DNA of 64,000 nt, taken from the NCBI RefSeq assembly GCF_000013885.1, contig NC_007964.1, positions 3,272,001 to 3,336,000 on the forward strand. Direction: 5' to 3'. Both the position numbers and the translations under genes were made by a program. Positions 29,217 through 38,126 of the stretch are shown here, piece by piece. Source of the stretch: Nitrobacter hamburgensis X14 (GTDB taxonomy: Bacteria; Pseudomonadota; Alphaproteobacteria; Rhizobiales; Xanthobacteraceae). The notes below the pieces were generated by a model. That model had not been told where the DNA came from, ran no database searches, and saw only the letters and a program-made list of their open reading frames with translations. Within the stretch, counting starts at the first letter, position 1. The number at the start of each line of letters is the position of its first letter.

Positions 29217-30706
29217 TCAGCAATTGCTGTACATCACCGCGGCACGCTCGCCGCCACGATCGGAGCCGCAGAACAACCAGGATTTTCTCCCCAGGGCGAT
29301 GCCGCGCACGCCGCGCTCGGCGGCGTTGTTGGACAGGCAGATGCGGCCATCATCGAGGAAGCGCGTGAGCGCGACCCAGCGCTTGAGCATGTAGTCCATA
29401 GCCTTGGCCACGTCATTGCCGCGCGAGAGCTTGGCGCGCTGCTCACGCATCCAGGCCTCCAGATTGGCGATCAGCGGCGCGCTGAGCTCCTGTCGAACGG
29501 CCCGGCGCCTTTCGGGGCTCTGGCCGTTGATCGATCGCTCGATCTCGAACAACTCATCGATCCGGCGGACTGCCTCCAGCGCCAGTGGCGAGATCACGGC
29601 CGGCTTCCTGCCTTGCGCCTTGCGACGGGCGTTCTCGGCCAGAACCGCCATCACGAAGAACGGGCGCCGGGCATGGACCCAACAGGCGGCTTCCAGGATC
29701 AGGCCAGGTGCGCGGCCGCCCTAGCTTGCGATAGCCGTCATAGGCGTCAGCCTGGAAGACGCCGATGTAGTTGGCCAGGTGAGCCTGGGGATGCTTGCCG
29801 GCCCGGTCGCGCGAGTAATAGAACACCGCCCCCGGCGGCGCCGGCCCGTTAAAAGGCTTGTCGTCGCGGACATAAACCCAGATCCGGCCGGTGTCGGTCT
29901 TGCCCCTGGCCAGAACCGGCACCGTGGTGTCGTCGCCATGCAATCGCTCGGCGCTCAGCACATGAGCCTCGAGACGCTTGAACAACGGCATCAGCGCTGC
30001 CGTGCAACCGCCGACCTGGTCGGCCAGGGTCGACAGGCTGATCGGCACTCCCTCCTTGGCATAGCGCTCGGCCTGCCGGTTGAGCGGCTGATGCTGGCCA
30101 AACTTCTCGAACAGCACCATCGCCAGCAAGCTGGGTCCGGCCCAGCCCCTGGCGATCACGTGGAACGGCGCCGGCGCCTGACTGATCTTCTCGCAATCCC
30201 GGCAACTGAACTTCTCCCGGACGTGCTGGATTACCTTCCAGGATTTTGGGATCACCTCCAGTGTTTCGGTGACATCCTCGCCAAACTTGGACAACCGCGA
30301 TCCGCCACAACAGCTGCAGGTAATGGGTCCTGGCACAATTAAACGTTCGCGCGGCAGATGCGCCGGGAACGGTTTGCGCGACGGCCGCTTGCGCGTGAAC
30401 GACGCCACGGTGGTCGTTGAGCTCGCGGTTTTGGCCGCGGCCATTTCAGCGGCGAGTTCGTCCTCGCTCGCTGAGGCTGCGAATTCCTCAAGCGTCAGCT
30501 CAAGTTGATCCAGCAGCCGCGCGGTGCGCTCCGAGCGCGGGCCATAGCGATCACGGTTCAGCTTCTCGATCTGCAGCTTCAGGCGTGCGATCAGCGCCTG
30601 ATCATCGGCGTTGAACGCGCGCCGCGGCCGCCTCCGCAAGCGCGACAATCAAGGCCGCTTTCAGCGCTTCGACGTCGTCCGGCAGGGCTTCAACACCAGC
30701 TTTCAT
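29217..30706 (-). pseudogene. IS66 TnpC transposase, two frameshifts, 3' truncated
   Basis: The start at 30706 reads MKAGVEALPDDVEALKAALI. The frame shifts near 30630 to FNADDQALIARLKLQIEKLN and again near 29722, after DAYDGYRKL. The last frame carries VISPLALEAVRRIDELFEIE, LSNNAAERGVRGIALGRKSW and LFCGSDRGGERAA. The zinc-binding block TCSCCGGSRLSKFGEDVTET is intact. The product cannot be a functional transposase. Confidence 0.88.
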
Positions 30707-30775
30707 GACGCTGATGGAATCACAAAATCAACGATTTGCGGCGACTTTTTTCCGCTGCTCAGAACATTTTTATGC

Positions 30776-31123
30776 CTATCCAGCGCTCTGCGGTCGCCAG
30801 GTATGTTGCGGATTGCGCCAGTCGATCGCTTCCAGCAGATAACTCATCTGTGCAGCACTCAGCGCCACCACGCCATCCACCGTCACCGGCCACACGAAGC
30901 GACCGCGGTCCAGACGCTTGGCGTACAGCGATAGTCCGATCCCGTCATGCCATAAGGCTTTGATCAAAGAACCTGCTCGACCGCGGAACACGAAGACGTC
31001 ACCCGCGAACGGATCACGGCCAAGGCCTTCCTGCACCAGCAACGCCAGACCATTCATGCCTTTCCTCATGTCAGTATGGCCGGTAGCAATCCAGATCCGA
31101 GCACTCGCTGCGACCGGAATCAT
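30776..31123 (-). CDS. tnpB: IS66 TnpB (Orf2) accessory protein
   Basis: A 115-residue IS66 Orf2-like protein (PF05717): RIWIATGHTDMRKGMNGLAL, DPFAGDVFVFRGRAGSLIKA, LWHDGIGLSLYAKRLDRGRF and the C-terminal LSAAQMSYLLEAIDW. It looks intact. The start overlaps the tnpA stop by 4 bases. Its exact function in transposition is not settled. Confidence 0.9.
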   Translation of the reverse strand: MIPVAASARIWIATGHTDMRKGMNGLALLVQEGLGRDPFAGDVFVFRGRAGSLIKALWHDGIGLSLYAKRLDRGRFVWPVTVDGVVALSAAQMSYLLEAIDWRNPQHTWRPQSAG

Positions 31124-31479
31124 TGACGATAAATCCGCAGCACCCGTTCCAGGGCGGCCGCGTCAACGCCGGCATCGACGATGACGCGACGTTCCTTCCC
31201 GATCTCGATCACCATGCGACCGCTCGCGGGCGCGCCGGGTTCCGCAGCCACCGTCTCAGCGGTAGCAACCATCGCCCGCGCGAAGCCAGTCTGCTGTACG
31301 TCAGGGACCGTGGGCTCGTGGCGAAAGACGCGCCGCCGCGTCATCAGCAATGAGCGCGAAATGCCATGGCGCCTCGCCGTCGACGAGATCGCACGCGGCG
31401 TCTCCAAACTCTCCAATACGATCCGAAGCTTCTCTTCGTCAGACCAGCGCCGCCGCCGGCCCGTCTCCACGACTTCTAA
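31120..31479 (-). pseudogene. tnpA: IS66 TnpA, N-terminus removed by IS5
   Basis: From LLEVVETGRRRRWSDEEKLR onward this is IS66 TnpA, with a helix-turn-helix (RAISSTARRHGISRSLLMTR). The open frame to 31542 includes 21 residues read from the IS5 end, so the native start is gone. The C-terminus (VIVDAGVDAAALERVLRIYR) is complete. Confidence 0.85.
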
Positions 31480-32386
31480 GAGCCTGTTTGGAAAATCAGG
31501 GATGAGCGTTTCTGCGGATGGGGACACCGGCCATGGCGACATGGATCATGGCGGTTGAGACATCGATGCGGCGCTCGTAATCACGCACGAGCCTGCGCCA
31601 GCGGATCATCCAGCCGAAAGTTCGTTCGACCACCCAGCGGCGCGGCAGGACTTCGAAGCCCTTCTGCCCGTCGCGGCGTCGGATGATTTCGAGTACGAAC
31701 TGCAGATAGACGGCTTTGTCCATCAGTTTCAACCGGTCGTAGGCGGCGTCGGCGAACAGATGTTTCACCCACGGCCAGCGTTTGCGGATCGCATCGAGGA
31801 TCGCTTGCGCGCCTGCGCTGTCGGAGATGTCGCCGCTCGTCAGATTGATCATCAGCAATCGCCCGTCCGGGTCGACCGCGATGTGGCGCTTTCGACCGAC
31901 GATTTTCTTGCCGGCGTCATAGCCGCGCGTCTCGCTATGCGGGGCTTTGATCGACTGGCTGTCGATCACCGCAGCTGACGGGCTTGCTTCGCGCCCCTGC
32001 CGTTCCCGATCGAGCATCAGTTCGACGTCATGGATCGTCTGGAACAGGAAACGCCGCGCCAACTCGCGGAACCAGCCATAAACCGTCCGCCAGTGACCGA
32101 AATGCACTGGCAGCATCCGCCAGCCGCAGCCCGAGCGCACGAGATAGCGCACCGCGTTGATCACTTCGCGAAATTCGACTTCACGGGGCCGGCCTCGGCG
32201 TCCGGGTTTCGGCATCAGCGGCGCGATCCGTTCCCATTCCTCGTCCGTCAGGTCAGATGGGTAGCGCTTGGTCTTCCGGGCGATCCTGGCCATTCGGCCT
32301 CGCTGCTTGCGTGTCCACATCCCAAGTGTGAATCATATTCGCTGCGATACCGGAATCCCCGCCTAGCCCAATTTTCAAACAGGCTC
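31480..32386 (-). mobile_element. IS5-family element, copy 1 (907 bp)
   Basis: Terminal inverted repeats are GAGCCTGTTTGGAAAAT at 31480 and, on the other strand, GAGCCTGTTTGAAAATT ending at 32386. An identical-length copy lies at 41277-42183 in the same orientation. The left flank reads TA just before the AGAGCC end, inside IS66 tnpA; the right flank is CAGG next to an IS481 fragment. Lacking a TA on the right, this copy shows no target duplication, which suggests recombination after insertion. Confidence 0.9.
31496..32320 (-). CDS. IS5-family transposase, intact
   Basis: A 274-residue transposase (DUF4096 plus DDE_Tnp_1 type). N-terminal block YPSDLTDEEWERIAPLMPKP; DDE residues in VIDSQSIKAPHSETRGYDAG, HLFADAAYDRLKLMD and RWVVERTFGWMIRWRRLVRD. 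No stop or frameshift, so it could act in cis on itself and in trans on the nonsense-mutated copy at 41293-42117. Confidence 0.93.
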   Translation of the reverse strand: MWTRKQRGRMARIARKTKRYPSDLTDEEWERIAPLMPKPGRRGRPREVEFREVINAVRYLVRSGCGWRMLPVHFGHWRTVYGWFRELARRFLFQTIHDVELMLDRERQGREASPSAAVIDSQSIKAPHSETRGYDAGKKIVGRKRHIAVDPDGRLLMINLTSGDISDSAGAQAILDAIRKRWPWVKHLFADAAYDRLKLMDKAVYLQFVLEIIRRRDGQKGFEVLPRRWVVERTFGWMIRWRRLVRDYERRIDVSTAMIHVAMAGVPIRRNAHP

Positions 32387-32397
32387 TCAGGGGTCCG

Positions 32398-32620
32398 GTG
32401 CCGGTTAACCGGACCATCAAGGACGCAACCGTCAAGCGCTTCCACTACGACAGCCAAAGTCAGTTGCGCCCGTTGCGCCGGCATCTCCAGGACTTCATCG
32501 ACGCATACCCCTTCGGCCGCCGCCTCAAGACGCTCAAAGACCTCACGCCATACGAGTTCATCTGCAAAATATGGATTTCAAAGCCGGATCGATTCATCAT
32601 CGACCCCCGATCCATCGGGC
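32398..32620 (+). pseudogene. IS481-family transposase, C-terminal fragment
   Basis: Reads VNRTIKDATVKRFHYDSQSQ, then DFIDAYPFGRRLKTLKDLTP and YEFICKIWISKPDRFIIDP, the end of the IS481 integrase core. The N-terminal 200 or more residues are absent and IS5 copy 1 abuts it 12 bases upstream. Confidence 0.8.
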
Positions 32621-33133
32621 GGATGAAAGCTTCTGTGGGAAGTCATGATGGTGGCAGCGGCGGATTGGCAAAAGTTCCGCCGAAATTGATTCAACTTATT
32701 TTGAGAGCCGCCAATGCTTTGCTTCGTCTAGTGTTGCACTTGCGAAGGCGTGGTGATTACGGCTTCGAGCCGCCCCGCTGCGCGAATTGCCGAGCGAGAT
32801 GATGGCCATTTCCGTAGTTCGTGTTGGAGTTTAGTGAGAATTTCCAAATGAGTTTTCCTCAACGGCATATTGCCCCATTTTCCGACGAGCCCCCGCATCC
32901 ATCATCTGTACAGCAATTAGTCTTCAAGTTCCGCTCTGGGAACTTAAGACCGGTTTTCATATAAAGTTTGAACTTTCGGCCAGAAGGCCCGACAGACTTT
33001 AGGAGAACAGAATTGCGGATTTGAGATAGAGAAGCGCCTCTTGGTCGTCGGTTAACCCATTTCCTAGGGTAGCTTCAGAGAGTGCTCAAACCGTATTTCG
33101 AAGCTCCAGTTGCGTACCGACTAGGAGGGTCAA
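32621..33133. other. Leader region of the LuxR-type gene; no gene seen
   Basis: About 510 bases with no recognisable coding sequence. AT content rises after 32810 towards the regulator at 33134, which suggests promoter DNA, but no clear motif could be assigned. Confidence 0.45.
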
Positions 33134-33925
33134 ATGAGGAGGCATCAAACCTTTGAAACCATTCTCATAGGAAAGGGTATTTTAATTAGAGAGGGCATTG
33201 CCCGAATTTTGCGTGCGGAGAACTTTCGTGTCCGGGCATCGGTATCATCTCCTGATGAATTGACAGGTGGATTTCGAGGGCCGCAACTGTTGTTTCTGAT
33301 TGTCCATACCAGCGATGACTTTGATCTCGCCGTTGAACAGATCAACCTTGTGAGAAATCAATATCCGAGCGGGCGCATTGTAGTTGTGGCGGATCACTAT
33401 AAGTCAACCGAGCCGGATTTAGTATTTCAGGTCGGCGCCGCCGGTTATCTTGTAAGCACGATGTCCTGCGATGCGTTCGTCAAATCCATCGAGTTGGTGA
33501 TGATGGGTGAGACGGTTTTCCCGCCGGCATTCCTGGCATCATCTCCCGATACCAAGAGCGAGCCTCGACGAAAAGCCGCGGTCTCCGGCGAAGACGCGAT
33601 CCTCGTCGCCCGAGAGGATGCGACCGCGCCGCAGCTTTCTCCAAGAGAGCTGGCAATTCTGCGGTGTCTGATCAGTGGCAATTCCAACAAGTGCATTGCG
33701 CGAAAGATCGATATCGCAGAGGCAACCGTAAAGGTCCACGTCAAGGCGATTCTGCGCAAGATTCGGGCCCAGAATCGAACGCAGGCTGCGATTTGGGGGA
33801 TGAACCATCCGCTACTGGCACAACCGATAAACGGTATTCCCCATCTCCCAATCGCCGATGCAAACGAGCCGCTTTCAAGCTCCGTCGCGGTGATCTCGGC
33901 GATAAAGCGAATTGGGTCGTCATGA
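33134..33925 (+). CDS. LuxR-type regulator with degenerate receiver domain
   Basis: A 263-residue regulator starting after AGGAGGG (4-base spacing). Residues 10-135 have the receiver fold (ILIGKGILIREGIARILRAE, SGRIVVVADHYKSTEPDLVF, QVGAAGYLVSTMSCDAFVKS), but the phospho-acceptor Asp normally after beta-3 is replaced in LLFLIVHTSDDFD, so it may not be phosphorylated. The C-terminal LuxR helix-turn-helix is LSPRELAILRCLISGNSNKC then IAEATVKVHVKAILRKIRAQ. Similar regulators in rhizobia sit near exopolysaccharide genes; the galE remnant next to it agrees. The target is unknown. Confidence 0.85.
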   Translation: MRRHQTFETILIGKGILIREGIARILRAENFRVRASVSSPDELTGGFRGPQLLFLIVHTSDDFDLAVEQINLVRNQYPSGRIVVVADHYKSTEPDLVFQVGAAGYLVSTMSCDAFVKSIELVMMGETVFPPAFLASSPDTKSEPRRKAAVSGEDAILVAREDATAPQLSPRELAILRCLISGNSNKCIARKIDIAEATVKVHVKAILRKIRAQNRTQAAIWGMNHPLLAQPINGIPHLPIADANEPLSSSVAVISAIKRIGSS

Positions 33926-33973
33926 CAACTCACCGAAGTTTGATGCAGCGGCTCGGCAATTGGGCCAACCACA

Positions 33974-34165
33974 TTGACACCCGACGGTACATGCGTGCGA
34001 GATTACGTGCATGTTTCCGATTTGGCTCGTGCGCATCTCGCAGCGCTCGATTATCTGCGGAGCGGTGGTGAGTCCCGAACGCTCAATTGTGGCTATGGAC
34101 GGGGATATTCCGCCAGAGAAGTTGTTGACGCGGTAAGGATGGTCGCGGGAGTTGATTTCGAAACT
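33974..34165 (+). pseudogene. UDP-glucose 4-epimerase fragment
   Basis: LTPDGTCVRDYVHVSDLARA then LNCGYGRGYSAREVVDAVRM matches the C-terminal half of GalE. The NAD-binding N-terminus and the last 50 residues are gone. An intact paralogue lies at 53345-54394. Confidence 0.8.
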
Positions 34166-34261
34166 CGCAGGCACCGCGTCGAGAACCGCGGCCTCGTCGG
34201 CCAGTGTTTCAAGCGCATAGTCGCGCACGATGTCGCGCAGCGCATCCGCCTGACCTCCGAA

Positions 34262-34512
34262 TCCTGGAAACCCATGGATGACACGTTCCTCTGCGTGGGG
34301 AATTGCTGAGAGCGGCGCGGCGATGTCGCGGCGCGGCTTCTCGCGTTGCCCACCGCGCAATACGACCACATGCCTGGCGAAATGCTCAAGACGCTTTGCG
34401 ATGGTCTCCAAATGGGCGGTGCGCTCAGTTATCACGACGGGTGAGCGGCCCTCCTCCAAAGCACACAAGACATCATCGAATATCAGATCGTTGCGCGCTT
34501 CAGAAAGGTCCA
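34262..34512 (-). pseudogene. Helicase fragment of a TOTE-type system
   Basis: On the minus strand EARNDLIFDDVLCALEEGRS, PVVITERTAHLETIAKRLEH and FARHVVVLRGGQ match the second RecA-like domain of large DEAD/DEAH helicases that follow a TOTE primase domain. Only about 80 codons survive. It directly follows the primase fragment at 34498-34761 on the same strand but in another frame, so one large gene has lost its middle. Confidence 0.65.
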
Positions 34513-34761
34513 TTGATCCAGATATGGCGAACAAGATTCGTCGATGAACATGCTGTTACCAGAGGTTCGCGCGAGTCCCTGAAGCGGCAAGGCAATCAAA
34601 TTGCCGAACCCACCCGCCGGCATTGTATCCTGGCTCGGAAAACGCCGATCGCAGGATCCGAATCCGATATCGGGGACACGCCCCATCGTGTCAGTGATAA
34701 GGAATGCCCCGAGACGGCGCGCCGACGCTGCTGGTATCGATTCCTCGAAAAAGATCCAGGC
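34498..34761 (-). pseudogene. TOTE conflict-system primase fragment
   Basis: AWIFFEESIPAASARRLGAF, DRRFPSQDTMPAGGFGNLIA and LPLQGLARTSGNSMFIDESC, then PYLDQWTFL, match the core of the archaeo-eukaryotic-primase-like domain at the start of TOTE conflict-system proteins. About 88 codons remain, 5' and 3' truncated. It is a relic of a presumed defence or conflict module, identified from memory of the family. Confidence 0.65.
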
Positions 34762-35532
34762 TGGAAGCGAAAAGAGCATCACGGTAAGGCGCGGGACTGT
34801 CATCGGTGTGGCGCAAATTGCTCACGGATCGCGCTGTTCTCCACGGCGATCAGCAGGCCATGCAGGAGCTTTCGGAATGCGGTCTCCGACCAATATCCCC
34901 AACAACAGTGAGCAGCGTGTAACGGCCATAGCCGCCGGTCTGAGGGCCAATAGGGTGATCCACGCTCTCGGTTGTCGATGCTGAAAAGCTGGATCGCCGC
35001 GCCTGAAAATACAGGCCGGAAACAGGCGGCGCGCGAAGTTAGCTTCCCGCTATCGCACGCTACATTGAACCTCCAGCACACTGCGATAGCCAAAAGCGTC
35101 ACGTGTGACGCCGTCACGGGTACGCCCGATTCCTCGAACGCCCCCGTTACTTCCCCACTTCTGTAACGATTAATTCGGGGTTTGCCCAAAATTGAGCCAT
35201 GCCGGTTTGCGTGATGTGAAAACTGGCAAGGGACGCTGAAGATCCACCCGGGTTTACCAATAGCCCGCGTGGCTGACTCCGCCCGATGCGGCAGGAACGC
35301 TACCGCTTCGTCTTCAGCCCGATCTTATTCCAACGATGGCAATTCAGGCCGAACTTGCCGAAGGCTTATTCGGCCTACCCATAAATGCAACATCACGGCT
35401 TCGGCAACATGGGAGGTAAGAGCACGGGTCTCCGTTAGGGCGCACTCCCCGAATCCTTTGGGCCGGCGCCCAGGCAACAACGAGCTATTTCGTGCCCATG
35501 CCAAGGAACCGAAAATAAAATGCTCGGTTCCA
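34762..35532. other. Degenerate region, no gene recognised
   Basis: About 770 bases with only short unmatched ORFs on both strands. It may hold further worn pieces of the helicase locus or of insertion sequences, but nothing could be named. Confidence 0.45.
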
Positions 35533-35557
35533 GGAACGGCTTTGATGAGCGCGCGTT
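35533..35557 (+). promoter_or_regulatory. Candidate EcfG (general stress) promoter
   Basis: GGAAC at 35533-35537 and CGTT at 35554-35557, spaced by 16 bases, match the alphaproteobacterial EcfG consensus GGAAC-N16/17-CGTT. It lies 38 bases before a strong ribosome site (GGAGG at 35583) and upstream of the small ORF at 35747. A chance match is possible. Confidence 0.4.
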
Positions 35558-35594
35558 GGAACGATAAGTGCCTAGTCTCTTCGGAGGTGAAAGC

Positions 35595-35636
35595 ATGCAA
35601 GACCCCGTCAGCGACTTCGGTTGCAGGCGGGGTTTT
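35595..35636 (+). terminator. Hairpin terminator, overlapping a 23-codon ORF
   Basis: Stem ACCCCG (35602-35607) pairs with CGGGGT (35628-35633) and is followed by TTTT. A 23-residue ORF (35595-35666) with GGAGG 7 bases upstream starts just before the stem and reads through it, the layout of a leader-peptide or attenuator. It may equally be coincidence. Confidence 0.4.
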
Positions 35637-35746
35637 CATTTGACGCCCGTCGAGAGGCGACCGTGAAAAGAAATTGCCCATCCCGGTGGGTGGCGCGGCC
35701 GGCCGTCAACCCCCGCCAGCCGGCGCCAGCGCAATGGAGCGGCATA

Positions 35747-35932
35747 ATGAACGATCTCGAAAAATTGCTTGGCCGGGCAGTGTTTCGGCTTTGGCCGGAC
35801 CTACCACGGGATATGCAGGAACGAATCTTCGAGGCGGCATCAAGCGACCCCGACACCCGACCTCGCTTGGCTGTAGTGCGCCATGAACACCCCAAGACAG
35901 CATTCCCGCCGCGGCCCAGCGCCCTGGCTTAG
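35747..35932 (+). CDS. Small protein of unknown function
   Basis: A 61-residue ORF starting MNDLEKLLGRAVFRLWPDLP with GGAG 7 bases before the ATG. The segment DLPRDMQERIFEAASSD is amphipathic and resembles small proteins often seen in rhizobial genomic islands. The C-terminus is Arg/Pro-rich. No function known. Confidence 0.5.
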   Translation: MNDLEKLLGRAVFRLWPDLPRDMQERIFEAASSDPDTRPRLAVVRHEHPKTAFPPRPSALA

Positions 35933-36013
35933 GCCCGCACGACACGAGACGTGATTGGAATCTGCGCGCGGCCAGGTGTCCGCGCTAACACTGCCAATTG
36001 GAAAGTCCACCAG

Positions 36014-36347
36014 ATGCCAGACCTAGATCCTCTCGAATCCGTCGCAGCGTCCGAATTGGTTTCAGCATCGGGTGCTTGCGGCGCTGATCCCGGCGCTGGT
36101 CAATCGCGGTGTCCTATCTCCACAAGACGCCAATGAGATTTATGAAAACGCCCTGATGATGATCGAAATGCAACAGGGCGCCGATCCCGCCGTGCAATGC
36201 GTTTACGAAGCCGCGCGGGAATGGAAAACCCCGGGCGGATGGCGAGGAAGTAGAGAGGCGATGAAAATAAAATCAGAAACGTATCGTGAGAACGCCCCAG
36301 CTCGCCACGAGAGGCTAAGGACGAGCCTTCTCGAAAACGGTATATGA
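36014..36347 (+). pseudogene. Small conserved protein, frameshifted
   Basis: The start MPDLDPLESVAASELV (36014) and the body FQHRVLAALIPALVNRGVLS then PQDANEIYENALMMIEMQQG lie in adjacent frames that meet near 36060. Joining them gives a smooth alpha-helical protein of about 110 residues. An internal GTG at 36072 could still start a shorter product. No known function. Confidence 0.5.
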
Positions 36348-36485
36348 GGATGCCGACGGCGTGGCTGGATCTAGCGGAAGAACAGGACTGGCTGGACGGA
36401 CAGGCAATCTTAGCAACGTCTTCACCCCCTCATTCACCTGATCGTGGGAACTTGGTTCCAACCCGAGAGGGCCAGTATTGCGTAC

Positions 36486-36524
36486 AAAACCCGCTGCCGA
36501 CTGATCCCCGCGGCGGTTTTTTTT
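36486..36524 (+). terminator. Rho-independent terminator
   Basis: AAAACCCGCTGCC pairs imperfectly with GCGGCGGTTTT and ends in T8 (36517-36524). It closes the block of small ORFs before it. Confidence 0.65.
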
Positions 36525-36586
36525 ATTTATACGACATTAACCTTTTCGTCCTGCCGCAGACATATCGATGACCGGCCCCCCCCAAG

Positions 36587-36624
36587 ACCCGTCGGTGACG
36601 GGCGCCCCGGACCGGCGGGTTTTG
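36587..36624 (+). terminator. GC-rich hairpin, probable terminator
   Basis: ACCCG (36587-36591) pairs with CGGGT (36616-36620), followed by TTTG. An inner stem CCCGTC/GACGGG competes with it. It lies about 60 bases after the previous terminator with no gene between. Confidence 0.45.
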
Positions 36625-36660
36625 TTTGCCCCGGGGAACCCTCCCCTCCCCACGCATTAA

Positions 36661-36733
36661 CTTACCGGATGGGAGTCCTGCGGCCCCGCCCATCTGGTAA
36701 GTGGAACAGTACACCCCGCGTCGGCGGGTTTGT
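36661..36733 (+). repeat. Two further consecutive stem-loops
   Basis: CTTACCGGATGGG (36661) pairs with CCCATCTGGTAAG (ending 36702), 12 of 13 positions. Then CCCGC (36715-36719) and GCGGG (36724-36728) form a tight hairpin with loop GTCG and a following T-rich tail. With those at 36486 and 36587 this makes four hairpins in 250 bases with no convincing gene between them. Confidence 0.55.
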
Positions 36734-37147
36734 TCTTGCGGCATGAACCTTCTTGAGCTGACATATCGGTGACGTGTATATTTATTGAGTTCCGTCATGT
36801 CGATTGACCAGGCCAGAAGGGCTCTTCTCGCTCTTTCACTCGCCCAAATCGCCACCCAACATCACAAACTCTCCCTTGAAATGGCGACTATCCGAGGGAT
36901 GAGGGGATGAGGCGCGAACTCGCCGTGAAGGGTTCGGCGCAGGTCCAAAAGACGGCGGCGGTTCGTCGTATAGAAAAACGTCTTGGCTCACGGACCGAAC
37001 AGAAAATCAATGGGAAACCTGTATTCCCGCAATAGAGGATACGGCCGTCGTGTCGCAGGAATTTTCCGATGAAACCACTTTGCCTGGCCCGCGAAATCCA
37101 GTTGAAACATTGGGCTACCGTCCCCGAAAACCAAAAGGGGAAGCGTC

Positions 37148-37234
37148 ATGATGGAAGCCACGACCGCCGCACTGCTGTTCGTCAGCACCGCCGTATTCTT
37201 TGCTCACGCATACGACGCCCTCCAAAAGGATTGA
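37148..37234 (+). CDS. 28-residue membrane peptide
   Basis: ORF MMEATTAALLFVSTAVFFAH then AYDALQKD with GGGGAAG upstream. One hydrophobic span (about 6-20). Peptides of this kind are frequent and uncharacterised in Bradyrhizobium-like genomes. It is too short for most gene finders. Confidence 0.55.
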   Translation: MMEATTAALLFVSTAVFFAHAYDALQKD

Positions 37235-37456
37235 TGCGGGGTGTGTCAGAGCGCACGTCGCCCGACGACGAACGCAACTTCGTCGCACTCGCTGGGCCTA
37301 GAAACCCGAGCGGGTTCGCCACGTGGCGCCGCCCTCTGCCCATATCATCCGAACGGCTAATGGCGGGATTGTCCTATATTTGGCAGAATCGCAGCATTAT
37401 CGCATTGAACGAATTCGCACGGTCGGCCAACGATTTTGTCCAGGAGCGCCACAAGC

Positions 37457-37486
37457 CCTGCTTGGGCCTAGCTGAGCAGGTTTTTT
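37457..37486 (+). terminator. Rho-independent terminator
   Basis: CCTGCT (37457-37462) and AGCAGG (37475-37480) form the stem, followed directly by T6 (37481-37486). It lies 223 bases after the small membrane peptide. Confidence 0.7.
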
Positions 37487-37763
37487 CTAGCGAGAGATGT
37501 CACATCCAAGTTATAGCGCGCAGCTTGTGGGTTTCATGAGAATTCGCTGATGACCCCGCGAGAAGATATCGATCGTCAGCGTCCTCACCTGCTTCCGTCA
37601 CGAACAAATGTGGCACTCGCTTTGCTCTGGACAGAACGTTCAGTGAAATCACAACGCAAAGTGCCTTGTTATGACCCAAGCATTGTCTCACCAAGACGCA
37701 ACATGTCTGTCCCTCGAGCGAAAATGGTACAGTAGGTACCGGGGAATATGCCGCCCGAAGGCG

Positions 37764-38126
37764 CTAATTCTCTGGCGGAAAATGAGGCCGGGATCGGGGT
37801 GGCTCCTGATCGCCGTGATCGTCATCGACAGCCTGCTCGCGGCCGGGGCTTGGTTCGCCGTCGGTTACATCGTCCAATGATAGATCAGAAACGCGGGAAC
37901 TAAGGCCAAAAATTTGAACAAGGATGTAGGCAGCCTGGTTCAGGACCAGGCACGCGACTACGATGACAATGCCACCCCCGGATCCGAAACCGCGCATACG
38001 GAGAACGGCGGCCGAGACGAGAGCAATCAATAATGCGATGGGCGCAAGGATGAAGACTTTAAAACGCAAGCCTGCGGTTGCGCCGATCAACGCGCTGGCA
38101 GTCAGCAAAATAAGAGCGATATCCAT
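37764..38126 (-). CDS. Small multi-span membrane protein
   Basis: From the ATG at 38126 (MDIALILLTASALIGATAGL) the protein has 120 residues with three membrane segments (about 3-20, 25-43 and 53-75), then a polar Asp/Pro-rich tail after LVQIFGLSSRV. Similar proteins occur in Bradyrhizobium relatives with no assigned function. No good ribosome site is visible. The tail overlaps the plus-strand ORF at 37782. Confidence 0.5.
   Translation of the reverse strand: MDIALILLTASALIGATAGLRFKVFILAPIALLIALVSAAVLRMRGFGSGGGIVIVVACLVLNQAAYILVQIFGLSSRVSDLSLDDVTDGEPSPGREQAVDDDHGDQEPPRSRPHFPPEN
37782..37880 (+). CDS. Possible 32-residue membrane peptide
   Basis: ATG at 37782 opens MRPGSGWLLIAVIVIDSLLA then AGAWFAVGYIVQ, one strong hydrophobic span. 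It lies antisense to the C-terminal tail of the membrane protein at 37764-38126, so only one of the two may be real there. Confidence 0.3.
   Translation: MRPGSGWLLIAVIVIDSLLAAGAWFAVGYIVQ

Larger units (their letters stand above)
29217..31479 (-). mobile_element. IS66-family element remnant, cut at both ends
   Basis: Order on the minus strand is tnpA (31120-31479), tnpB (30776-31123), tnpC (29217-30706), as in IS66. tnpA has lost its first codons to the IS5 copy at 31480, and tnpC ends at ...RAAVMYSNC, missing the last 50 or so residues and the terminal repeat. Its 3' edge lies 166 bases upstream of the kdp operon's first ORF. Confidence 0.85.

Noticed and set aside
34483..34534. Independent small genes starting in the TOTE remnant
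   Set aside because: Both open frames are better explained as pieces of one larger gene; no start sites with ribosome signals.
36344..36571. 75-codon ORF overlapping the previous gene as ATGA
   Set aside because: Its C-terminal third is read through the terminator hairpin and T-run, and no family matches.
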